A stretch of 64,000 nt of DNA from Mesorhizobium sp. C432A (GTDB lineage Bacteria; Pseudomonadota; Alphaproteobacteria; Rhizobiales; Rhizobiaceae): the NCBI RefSeq assembly GCF_030323145.1, contig NZ_CP100470.1, positions 3,327,001-3,391,000 of the forward strand, given 5' to 3'. Each line of letters begins with the position of its first letter. The first letter of the stretch is position 1. Shown one piece after another: positions 37,362 through 44,844 of this stretch. The notes under the pieces are model-generated. The model was given only the letters and a program-made list of their open reading frames with translations. It ran no database searches and was not told where the DNA came from. Position numbers and translations under genes: made by a program.

Positions 37362-38324
37362 ATGAAACATGTGTTGATCACGAGCATGATTGCGCTTGGC
37401 GTCGGGTGCGGCGCCGCGATCGCCCAGACCCAGGCTGTGCAGCCGAGCGGCGGCGACAACTGCGCCGCTGGCGCGGCCGATTGCCAGAAGGGCGGCAAGG
37501 CCGGCGAACAGGCGCAAGGCAAGATGAAGTCACAGACCGATCAGAATGCACAGGGCCAGGCTGGCGCCACGACCGATCAGCAGGCTCAGGGCAAAGCCAA
37601 GCTCAAGACGGATGAACAGGCACAGGGCAAGGCCGGGACCAGTACCGAGCAGAATGCTCAGGGTCAGGCCGGCGCCACGACCGATCAGCAGGCTCAGGGC
37701 AAGGCCAAGCTCAAGACGGATGAACAGGCCCAGGGCAAGGCCGGGACCAGCACCGAGCAGAATGCTCAGGGCCAGACCGGCACCAGCACCGAGAAGCAGG
37801 CTCAGGGCAAGGCCAAGCTCAAGACGGATGAACAGGCCCAAGGCAAGGCCGGGACCAGCACCGAGCAGAACGCTCAGGGCCAGACCGGCACCAGCACCGA
37901 GAAGCAGGCTCAGGGCAAAGCCGGGACCAGCACCGAGCAGAACGCTCAGGGCCAGACCGGCACCAGCACGGACCAGCAGGCCCAGGGCAAGGCCGGGACC
38001 ACCACCGAGCAGAACGCTCAGGGCAACACAAACGTCCAGACCGACCAGGGCAATACGGCCTCGATCAACAACGTGACAGTCGAGCAGAAGACGCAGGTCA
38101 CGCAGATCATCCACGAGACCAGGGTTGAGCCGGTGAAGAACGTCGACTTCGACATTTCGGTCGGCATCGAGGTGCCGCGGCACAAAGTGCGCCTGCACCG
38201 TCTGCCGGCGCGCATTGTCAAGATCGTCCCGGCTTACGAATCCTATGAGTACTTCGTGCTGGCCGACGGGCGCATCGTCATCGTCGACCCGGATACGTAC
38301 AAGATCGTGCTGATCCTGACGTGA
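37362..38324 (+). CDS. DUF1236 protein with long hydrophilic tandem repeats (hydrophilin-like)
   Basis: The 320-residue protein has a signal peptide (MKHVLITSMIALGVGCGAAIA-QT), about 175 residues of Gln/Gly/Ala/Lys/Thr repeats (units of AQGKAGTSTEQNAQGQTGTS type, residues ~48-222), then a DUF1236 domain (VGIEVPRHKVRLHRLPARIV, then YEYFVLADGRIVIVDPDTYK). High Gly, near absence of hydrophobic residues and disorder recall LEA-like hydrophilins that protect cells in drying or salt stress. AAGGAGAAAG precedes the start, and an EcfG-like promoter lies upstream. The DUF1236 end is the paralogue of the divergent 36480 gene. Confidence 0.88.
   Translation: MKHVLITSMIALGVGCGAAIAQTQAVQPSGGDNCAAGAADCQKGGKAGEQAQGKMKSQTDQNAQGQAGATTDQQAQGKAKLKTDEQAQGKAGTSTEQNAQGQAGATTDQQAQGKAKLKTDEQAQGKAGTSTEQNAQGQTGTSTEKQAQGKAKLKTDEQAQGKAGTSTEQNAQGQTGTSTEKQAQGKAGTSTEQNAQGQTGTSTDQQAQGKAGTTTEQNAQGNTNVQTDQGNTASINNVTVEQKTQVTQIIHETRVEPVKNVDFDISVGIEVPRHKVRLHRLPARIVKIVPAYESYEYFVLADGRIVIVDPDTYKIVLILT
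37505..38020 (+). repeat. Tandem coding repeats in the hydrophilin-like gene
   Basis: Blocks of 72 bases (24 codons) and half-units recur with near-identical DNA, for example GGCAAGGCCGGGACCAGCAC seen several times. The nearly exact DNA identity indicates recent expansion, and copy number probably varies between strains. Confidence 0.88.
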
Positions 38325-38445
38325 CACGGCAGTGGCTCTTGTTCCCGGCGCGGTGCGATTGAGGGGTATCGTATGCGCCGCGGTGGCCCGCCGACCAGAG
38401 GCGGCGGGCCACTTGCTTTGTCTTTCGCATCGCGCGTTTTTCCCG

Positions 38446-38475
38446 TTGACACCTTGCCTTTCACCCTCGTAGTGT
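38446..38475 (+). promoter_or_regulatory. Housekeeping promoter of the ilv leader
   Basis: TTGACA (38446-38451), 18-base spacer, TAGTGT (38470-38475). It lies 8 bp before the leader peptide start codon, so transcription would begin at or within a base or two of that codon. Confidence 0.6.
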
Positions 38476-38483
38476 CCGCCACG

Positions 38484-38534
38484 ATGAAAAAGGCACTCAT
38501 TCTCGTAGGAAAGCGCGTGGGCAAGGCGGTGTAA
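38484..38534 (+). CDS. ilvL: ilv leader peptide (MKKALILVGKRVGKAV)
   Basis: A 16-residue frame in which half the residues after the start are Leu, Ile, Val or Ala (L, I, L, V, V, V): the composition expected of a branched-chain attenuator. Its stop codon lies in the hairpin GGCGGT-GTA-ACCGCC (38525-38539), followed by a terminator hairpin at 38568. Ribosome stalling at these codons during valine, leucine or isoleucine shortage should prevent the terminator forming and allow ilvI-ilvH expression. There is little room for a ribosome-binding site, so the leader may be translated as a near-leaderless mRNA. Confidence 0.78.
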   Translation: MKKALILVGKRVGKAV

Positions 38535-38567
38535 CCGCCGGGCGAAAACCTCCCATGCGCAACACAC

Positions 38568-38591
38568 AGGCTCCCATCGGGGGCCTTTTTT
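38568..38591 (+). terminator. Attenuator terminator in the ilv leader
   Basis: AGGCTCCC-ATC-GGGGGCCT (one G-T pair) is followed by a run of T, between the leader peptide and ilvI. With the hairpin at 38525-38539 it forms the two-structure arrangement of a transcription attenuator. Confidence 0.8.
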
Positions 38592-38655
38592 ATTGCCCGA
38601 AACACGACTAAACGACCAGCAATCGCCTCATGGCTAGAAGTACGGGACCAGACCG

Positions 38656-40452
38656 ATGAGCAACGGACAGAACGAACGGCGCGAAATGCCAAACAGGGAA
38701 ATGACTGGCGCCGAAATGGTGGTGCAGGCGCTGAAGGACAATGGCGTCAAGCATGTCTTCGGCTATCCCGGCGGCGCGGTGCTTCCGATCTATGACGAAA
38801 TCTTCCAGCAGGACGAGGTCGAGCACATCCTCGTCCGCCACGAGCAAGGCGCAGGGCATGCGGCCGAAGGCTATGCCCGCTCGACCGGCAAGGCCGGCGT
38901 CATGCTGGTGACCTCCGGCCCGGGCGCCACCAATGCGGTGACGCCGCTGCAGGATGCGCTGATGGATTCGATCCCGCTGGTCTGCCTGACCGGGCAGGTG
39001 CCGACTTCGCTGATCGGCTCCGACGCGTTCCAGGAGTGCGACACGGTCGGCATCACGCGCCCCTGCACCAAGCACAACTGGCTGGTGAAGGACGTCAACG
39101 AATTGGCCGCCACCATCCATGAGGCCTTCCATGTCGCGACGACCGGCCGCCCCGGCCCGGTGGTGGTCGACATTCCGAAGGATGTGCAGTTCGCCAAAGG
39201 CATCTATGTGCCGCCGCAGGCGGCGCCGCGCACCAGCTACCAGCCGAAGGTCCAGGGCGACCTGGAAAAGATCAAGGCCGCCGTCGAACTGATGGCCAGC
39301 GCCAAGAAGCCGATCATCTATTCGGGCGGCGGCGTCATCAACTCCGGTCCGGAGGCCAGCCATCTTCTGCGCGAACTGGTCGACCTCACCGGCTTCCCGA
39401 TCACCTCGACGCTGATGGGCCTCGGCGCGTATCCGGCATCGGGCAAGAACTGGATGGGCATGCTGGGCATGCACGGCACTTATGAAGCCAATATGGCGAT
39501 GCATGATTGCGACGTGATGATCTGCATCGGCGCGCGCTTCGACGACCGCATCACCGGACGGCTGACCGCCTTCTCGCCCAACTCGAAGAAGATCCACATC
39601 GACATCGATCCATCGTCGATCAACAAGAACGTGCACACGGAAGTGCCCATCATCGGCGATGTCGGCCGGGTGCTGGAGGACATGGTGCGGCTGTGGCGGG
39701 CGAGCGCCAAGGCCGACAAGAAGGCGCTCCATCCCTGGTGGGAGCAGATCGCCAAATGGCGCGCGCGTGACTCGCTCGCGTTCAAGATGAACCACGATGT
39801 GATCATGCCGCAATATGCCATCCAGCGGCTCTACGAACTGACCAAGGACATGGACACCTACATCACCACCGAGGTCGGCCAGCACCAGATGTGGGCGGCG
39901 CAGCACTATCATTTCGAGAAGCCGAACCGCTGGATGACGTCGGGCGGGTTGGGCACGATGGGCTACGGTCTGCCGGCTGCGCTCGGCGTGCAGATCGCGC
40001 ACCCGGATGCGCTGGTCATCGACATCGCAGGCGATGCCTCGGTGCAGATGACGATGCAGGAGATGAGCGCGGCGGTGCAGCACAATGCGCCGATCAAGAT
40101 CTTCATCCTCAACAACCAGTATATGGGCATGGTGCGCCAGTGGCAGCAGCTGCTGCACGGCAACCGTCTGTCGCATTCCTACACCGAAGCGATGCCCGAC
40201 TTCGTCAAGCTGGCCGACGCATATGGCGGCCATGGCATTCGCTGCGAGAAGCCGGACGAGCTGGACGATGCGATCAAGGAGATGATCGCGGTGAAGAAGC
40301 CGGTGCTGTTCGATTGCCGGGTGGCGACGCTCGCCAACTGCTTCCCGATGATCCCGTCGGGCAAGGCGCATAATGAAATGCTCCTGCCCGACGAGGCGAC
40401 CGACGAAGCCGTGGCCAACGCCATCGACGCCAAGGGCAGGGAACTGGTCTAG
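38656..40452 (+). CDS. ilvI: Acetolactate synthase, large catalytic subunit
   Basis: The 598-residue enzyme has the thiamine diphosphate and FAD fold of AHAS: GYPGGAVLPIYDEI, catalytic Glu in LVRHEQGAGHAAEGYARSTG, SGPGATNAVTPLQDALMDSI, and the cofactor motif DIAGDASVQMTMQEMSAAVQ ... NNQYMGMVRQWQQL. It makes acetolactate or acetohydroxybutyrate, the first shared step to valine, leucine and isoleucine. It lies 65 bp after the attenuator and 81 bp before the small subunit. ilvC, the next enzyme, is encoded 22 kb downstream. Confidence 0.97.
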   Translation: MSNGQNERREMPNREMTGAEMVVQALKDNGVKHVFGYPGGAVLPIYDEIFQQDEVEHILVRHEQGAGHAAEGYARSTGKAGVMLVTSGPGATNAVTPLQDALMDSIPLVCLTGQVPTSLIGSDAFQECDTVGITRPCTKHNWLVKDVNELAATIHEAFHVATTGRPGPVVVDIPKDVQFAKGIYVPPQAAPRTSYQPKVQGDLEKIKAAVELMASAKKPIIYSGGGVINSGPEASHLLRELVDLTGFPITSTLMGLGAYPASGKNWMGMLGMHGTYEANMAMHDCDVMICIGARFDDRITGRLTAFSPNSKKIHIDIDPSSINKNVHTEVPIIGDVGRVLEDMVRLWRASAKADKKALHPWWEQIAKWRARDSLAFKMNHDVIMPQYAIQRLYELTKDMDTYITTEVGQHQMWAAQHYHFEKPNRWMTSGGLGTMGYGLPAALGVQIAHPDALVIDIAGDASVQMTMQEMSAAVQHNAPIKIFILNNQYMGMVRQWQQLLHGNRLSHSYTEAMPDFVKLADAYGGHGIRCEKPDELDDAIKEMIAVKKPVLFDCRVATLANCFPMIPSGKAHNEMLLPDEATDEAVANAIDAKGRELV

Positions 40453-40533
40453 GTCCAAGCCGGGGCAGGGCTGTCGCGAGAAGCCGTGCGCAAACAGAGA
40501 ATTAGCTCAAAGTCTGAAATCGAGATTCATGTC

Positions 40534-41106
40534 ATGAACGCACAGCTTCAACCGACCGGCTCCGCCTATTTCATCGCCAAGGAAACGGAAAAGCCGGAGA
40601 ACCACACGCTCTCCGTGCTGGTCGACAATGAGCCCGGTGTGCTTGCCCGGGTCATCGGCCTCTTTTCCGGCCGCGGTTATAACATCGAGAGCCTCACCGT
40701 CTCCGAGACCGAACACGAGAAGCACCTGTCGCGCATCACCATCGTGACGCGCGGCACGCCGCATGTGCTGGAGCAGATCAAGCACCAGCTCGAACGCATC
40801 GTACCGGTGCATCGCGTCGTCGATCTCACCGTGCGCTCGCACGAGTTCGGCCAGGAGCGGCCGCTGGAACGCGAGTTGGCGCTGGTCAAGGTCGCCGGCA
40901 CCGGCGAAGCCCGCGTCGAGGCGCTGCGTCTGGCGGACGCTTTTCGCGCTTCGGTCATCGACGCCAACACCGAGCACTTCATCTTCGAGATTACCGGCAA
41001 GGGTTCGAAGCTCGACCAGTTCATCGCCATCATGAAGCCGCTCGGCCTGGTCGAGATCTGCCGCACCGGCGTGGCGGCGATGAACCGCGGCCCGCAAGGG
41101 ATGTAG
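40534..41106 (+). CDS. ilvH: Acetolactate synthase, small regulatory subunit
   Basis: ATG at 40534 gives a 190-residue protein with an N-terminal ACT domain (HTLSVLVDNEPGVLARVIGL, FSGRGYNIESLTVSETE) and a C-terminal ALS_ss_C domain (ELALVKVAGTGEARVEALRL). It binds valine and feedback-inhibits the large subunit. It is in the same transcription unit as ilvI, under the attenuator. Confidence 0.96.
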   Translation: MNAQLQPTGSAYFIAKETEKPENHTLSVLVDNEPGVLARVIGLFSGRGYNIESLTVSETEHEKHLSRITIVTRGTPHVLEQIKHQLERIVPVHRVVDLTVRSHEFGQERPLERELALVKVAGTGEARVEALRLADAFRASVIDANTEHFIFEITGKGSKLDQFIAIMKPLGLVEICRTGVAAMNRGPQGM

Positions 41107-41117
41107 TCTCAGTCCAA

Positions 41118-41498
41118 CTATTTTACCGGCTTGGGATCGACCTTGCCGCTCGCCAGATTATTACTCTCCCTTTTGATCGGGCGCGATACCGGACAGACGT
41201 CCTGGACGAAGCCGTTCAGCGTGTTAACCAGATTGTTCTGGACCAGCGAGTAGCGGATGAATTGTCCCTGCCGCTCCCTGGCGATGAGGCCGGCCGTCTC
41301 CAGGATGCTCAGATGCTGCGAGATCGACGGCTTCGACATGTCGAAGCGCGCCGCGATCTCGCCCGCGGTCAGCGAGGAGTGGGCGAGATAGGCGAGGATC
41401 TTGCGCCTCGGCTGCGATGACAGCGCCTCGAACACGCGCTGTATGGCGCTGCTTGCCCCGATAGCCGTGTCGCCATCCGCTGCATTGTCTTCGATCAC
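41118..41498 (-). CDS. ArsR-type winged-helix regulator
   Basis: The 126-residue protein has the ArsR HTH: VFEALSSQPRRKILAYLAHS, SLTAGEIAARFDMSKPSISQ, HLSILETAGLIARERQGQFI. No metal-binding CxC motif is present in the recognition helix, so it is more like the redox- or lipid-responsive members. It is divergent from the fatty acid desaturase gene, with repeated TATTGCCTAAATA operators between them, so it probably represses both. Confidence 0.9.
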   Translation of the reverse strand: MIEDNAADGDTAIGASSAIQRVFEALSSQPRRKILAYLAHSSLTAGEIAARFDMSKPSISQHLSILETAGLIARERQGQFIRYSLVQNNLVNTLNGFVQDVCPVSRPIKRESNNLASGKVDPKPVK

Positions 41499-41523
41499 CG
41501 CCTGCCTCTGTCGTTTCGCTTCC

Positions 41524-41549
41524 GGTATTTAGTCTATTGCCTAAATACC
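41524..41549. promoter_or_regulatory. Candidate ArsR operator 1
   Basis: GGTATTTA-N10-TAAATACC, a perfect 8-bp inverted repeat, 26 bp upstream of the ArsR-type gene start. It contains TATTGCCTAAATA (41535-41547). Confidence 0.62.
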
Positions 41550-41575
41550 TAAATCGGAATAGTAGATAGTTAGCT

Positions 41576-41588
41576 TATTGCCTAAATA
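41576..41588. promoter_or_regulatory. Candidate ArsR operator 2
   Basis: TATTGCCTAAATA exactly repeats the 13-mer of operator 1, 41 bp (about four helical turns) further on, within the wider palindrome GCTTATT-GCCT-AAATAAGC. Confidence 0.62.
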
Positions 41589-41654
41589 AGCGCCGGCGCG
41601 CCGGAAGGCAAGGCTCTTTGGTCCGGAAATGTTTCCTGCAGAGGAGGGGTACCG

Positions 41655-42609
41655 ATGAAGACCATATCCACAGGCAGAATGATCTCGCAGCCCTTGAGCG
41701 ATGCCGAAGATGGCGAGGTCGTCTGGATGCCGGCCAAGTCGATCTGGGTCGGTGCGATGACGCTGATTGCGTTGGTGTTCGGGCCGCTGACCTTCAGCTG
41801 GAGCGCTTTCGCCCTGTTCGTAGCGACGACGGCGGTGACGATCTGCGCCGGACACTCGGCCGGCATGCATCGCCTGCTCATCCATCGCTCGTTCAAGGTT
41901 CACATCTGGCTCAAACACGCGCTGGTCTATCTCGGCACGCTCGTCGGCATGGCCGGTCCGTTCGGCATGATCTATGCGCATGACATACGAGACTGGGCGC
42001 AGCGCCAGACGGCTTGTCACGACCTGCACGCCCACCGCCGGCCTTTCTTCACCGACGCTTTCTGGCAAATGCATTGCGCCGTAGCGTTGCGCAATCCGCC
42101 TGACTTCGTCATCGAGCCGTCGATCAGAAACGACCGCTTCTACAAATTCGTCGAGCGGACCTGGATGCTGCAGCAACTGCCGTGGGCGATCCTTTTCTTG
42201 CTCCTCGGCGGGTGGAGCTGGGTGGTCTGGGGCATTGCGGTGCGTATCTCCGTGTCGCTGACCGGGCATTGGCTGGTCGGGCATTTCGCACATCGCAGCG
42301 GGCAGCAGGGCTGGCGCGTCGATGGCGTTGCCGTGCAGGGCTACAACCTGCCGCGTTTCGGCCTGGTGACCTTTGGCGAGAGTTTCCACGGCAATCACCA
42401 TGCGTTTCCCGAATCCGCAAAGCTCGGCCTGGAACGCGCAGATCGATCTCGGCTGGCTCTTCATCCGCATCCTGGCTGCCCTCGGCCTCGCGCATGGCGT
42501 GAAGCTTCCCGGGAACACGCCGAGGCGCAAAGGCCTGCGGCGTGTGGCTGGCCGTCAGGAGGCCGCCGCCGCTCCCAGCCTGTTGTCGGCGCGGGCCCAC
42601 GGCAGGTAG
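41655..42609 (+). pseudogene. Fatty acid desaturase gene with a probable frameshift
   Basis: The first frame carries an acyl-CoA-type membrane desaturase: membrane segments, HSAGMHRLLIHR, HDLHAHRRPFF and SFHGNHHAFPESAKLGLE, the three histidine boxes for the diiron site. After 42436 this frame turns into arginine/proline-rich nonsense to 42638. The normal ending, AQIDLGWLFIRILAALGLAH GVKLP..., is in the next frame up to the stop at 42609. A one-base insertion (or two-base loss) near 42430-42440 explains this. All histidines precede the break, so residual activity is possible. It is divergent from an ArsR-type regulator. Confidence 0.8.
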
Positions 42610-42732
42610 ACTGTGCCGGCCTGGCTGGCTCGGGATAGGCGGATCACGGCGGAGCGCTTTGGACCAATGGAATGAGGTTGCGTCCAGCGCTCTGTCGATT
42701 TAAGTCAGCATTGCTGACCTTTGTGAGCCGTC

Positions 42733-43329
42733 ATGACCCTCGACGCTTTCCTTGCCCTTTTGGTCTACGCCTTCGTGACCTCGATCACGCCGGGGCCGAA
42801 CAACCTCATGCTCTTGGCGTCGGGCGTGAATTTCGGCCTGGTCAGAACCATCCCGCATATGCTGGGCATCAGCATGGGTTTCCTGGTGCTGTTGCTTGCT
42901 GTCGGCTTTGGCCTGGGCGCGGTGCTTACGGCGTTTCCGGCCTTGCACACCGGATTGAAGATCGCCGGCGCTGCCTATCTGCTCTATCTCGCCTGGAAGA
43001 TCGCCATGTCGCGCTCGCTGTCCAGCAAGGGTGAGACGGAGGCACGGCCGATGCGGTTCATCGAGGCAGCCGCATTCCAGTGGGTCAATGCGAAAGCCTG
43101 GGTGATGGCGATCACCGCCATGGCCGTCTACTCCAATCCGGACCACCCGTTCCTGTCGGTGGCGCTGATCGCGATCGCCTTCACCGTCGTCAACCTGCCG
43201 AGCGTCTCGATGTGGGCCGGTTTCGGCACAGCGCTGCGCGGGTTCCTGTCGGATCCGGTGCGGCTGAAATGGTTCAACATCGCCATGGGCGTGCTCTTGG
43301 CGGCGACGCTCTGGCCGATGCTGAAATAG
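42733..43329 (+). CDS. LysE family amino acid exporter
   Basis: The 198-residue protein begins MTLDAFLALLVYAFVTSITP GPNNLMLLAS, the LysE/RhtB signature, with about six membrane segments and AAAFQWVNAKAWVMAITAMA typical of the family. Exports amino acids or related molecules across the inner membrane; substrate unknown. It stands alone. Confidence 0.92.
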   Translation: MTLDAFLALLVYAFVTSITPGPNNLMLLASGVNFGLVRTIPHMLGISMGFLVLLLAVGFGLGAVLTAFPALHTGLKIAGAAYLLYLAWKIAMSRSLSSKGETEARPMRFIEAAAFQWVNAKAWVMAITAMAVYSNPDHPFLSVALIAIAFTVVNLPSVSMWAGFGTALRGFLSDPVRLKWFNIAMGVLLAATLWPMLK

Positions 43330-43399
43330 ACGCATCCCGCCTGAGATCTCAACCGCATCCTGGCTGGTTTTCCGACTGCTGAGCCGGCTGCATAGTCAT

Positions 43400-43412
43400 T
43401 GTGCAGTGCACA
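43400..43412. promoter_or_regulatory. 13-bp palindrome upstream of the RND operon
   Basis: TGTGCA-G-TGCACA is perfect, 142 bp before the adaptor gene. It may be an operator for a regulator encoded elsewhere, as no regulator gene is next to the pump. Confidence 0.4.
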
Positions 43413-43554
43413 TTAAATCTTCGTAATGCCGTGTTTTGGCCCTTTTCCGACAAATGTGCGTCCTATCTACTTCGGCGAGATCGCGGCAAGGCGCCGTGAT
43501 TGCGTAGAATGAGACCACCGGGTTCGGCGTGTCGGATCATAGGGCTTTTAGTCG

Positions 43555-44844
43555 ATGCGCGGTAAAGTCGTTCTGGCGGTGGTGGTGGCAGCGGCCTGTG
43601 TCGCCGCGGCATGGGTCTATTTTTCGCCGGCGGCGATGAGCAGTCTGCAGCAGATGCTGCCGGGCGCCAGGCAGACGGCAGCGGCGGACAAGCCGGCTGG
43701 ATCGGACAAGGCTTCGGCCGACAAGGCAGGGGGCAAATCCGGCGCCGGCGGCAATGCCGCCCGTTCGGCCTCGATCGTCTCGGCCACCGCGACAACGGCC
43801 GATTTTCCGATCCGCCGTTACGCCATCGGCTTCGTGTCGTCGCCGGCCGTGGTCAACATCAACGCCCGCGTGTCCAGCCAGATCGTATCGATCGACGTCA
43901 AGGACGGCCAGATGGTGAAGGCCGGCGACCTGCTGTTCTCGCTCGACGACAGGGCGCTCAAGGCGCAGCTTGCCAAGGATCAGGCGACGCTCGCCAAGGA
44001 CCAGGCGCTGCTAACCAGTTCGGGCTCCGACCTTCAGCGCGCCAAGGATCTCGTCGCCAAGCAGGCCGGCACGCAGCAGACTTACGATCAGGCGGTGGCG
44101 GCGCAAAAGGCTGCCGCGGCGACGGTCGATGCCGACAAGGCGACGATCGACGCCGACAATGTCCAGCTCGGCTTTGCCAGCATCAAGGCGCCGATTGCCG
44201 GCCGGCTGGGCGCGGTCAACGTTTCGGTCGGTGACCTCGTCACCTTGAGCAACGGCAACTCGAGCACGGCCACGCCGCTGGTGACGATCACCGAGATGGA
44301 TCCGCTGCAAGTCAACTTCAACCTGCCGGAGAGCAACCTGGCGCTGCTGCACAAGGCGCTGGCCAACCCGCAGCAAGGCGCGGTGACGCTGACCAAGGAT
44401 GGCGATCCGACGCCGATCGGCAAGGGCACGCTCGACTTCGTCGATTCCAGCGTCGACACCGCGTCCGGCACCATCGCGACACGGGCGAGCATTCCCAACG
44501 CCGATCTTTCACTGTGGCCCGGCCAATATGTGAATGTCGTGCTCGACGCTGGCATCATGCCGCAGATGACATCCATCCCGACCGTTGCCGTGCAGCCCAG
44601 CCAAAAGGGACCGTTCGTCTATGTCGTCAAGCCCGACAACACGGTCGAGATGCGACCGGTGCAGGTGGCGCTGACCGAAGGCGAAAACAGCGCCATCAGC
44701 GAGGGCGTCAAATCAGGCGAGAAGGTGGTGGTCGAGGGCCAGACCAGGCTGAAGGACGGCGCCGCCATTCACGAAGGCAAGGCGGCCGGCGGTGATCAAG
44801 CTGCTCCCAAGGTCGCCGAGGCCGGCAAGGCGGCTGCCCAATGA
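43555..44844 (+). CDS. RND efflux pump periplasmic adaptor (MdtA/AcrA type)
   Basis: The 429-residue protein has an N-terminal membrane anchor/signal (VVLAVVVAAACVAAAWVYFS), a low-complexity Ala/Lys/Gly linker, a lipoyl/barrel-sandwich part (VSSQIVSIDVKDGQMVKAGD), a hairpin (QATLAKDQALLTSSGSDLQR) and a beta-barrel ending (WPGQYVNVVLDAG). It connects the RND permease with the outer-membrane channel. Its stop overlaps the permease start by 4 bp. No TolC-like gene is adjacent. Confidence 0.93.
   Translation: MRGKVVLAVVVAAACVAAAWVYFSPAAMSSLQQMLPGARQTAAADKPAGSDKASADKAGGKSGAGGNAARSASIVSATATTADFPIRRYAIGFVSSPAVVNINARVSSQIVSIDVKDGQMVKAGDLLFSLDDRALKAQLAKDQATLAKDQALLTSSGSDLQRAKDLVAKQAGTQQTYDQAVAAQKAAAATVDADKATIDADNVQLGFASIKAPIAGRLGAVNVSVGDLVTLSNGNSSTATPLVTITEMDPLQVNFNLPESNLALLHKALANPQQGAVTLTKDGDPTPIGKGTLDFVDSSVDTASGTIATRASIPNADLSLWPGQYVNVVLDAGIMPQMTSIPTVAVQPSQKGPFVYVVKPDNTVEMRPVQVALTEGENSAISEGVKSGEKVVVEGQTRLKDGAAIHEGKAAGGDQAAPKVAEAGKAAAQ

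Noticed and set aside
37505-38020. CRISPR-like array because of regular repeats
   Set aside because: Repeats are in frame, contiguous and coding, with no unique spacers; no cas genes nearby.
38608-40458. 616-residue minus-strand frame opposite ilvI
   Set aside because: His/Arg/Asp-rich shadow; ilvI is unmistakable on the plus strand.
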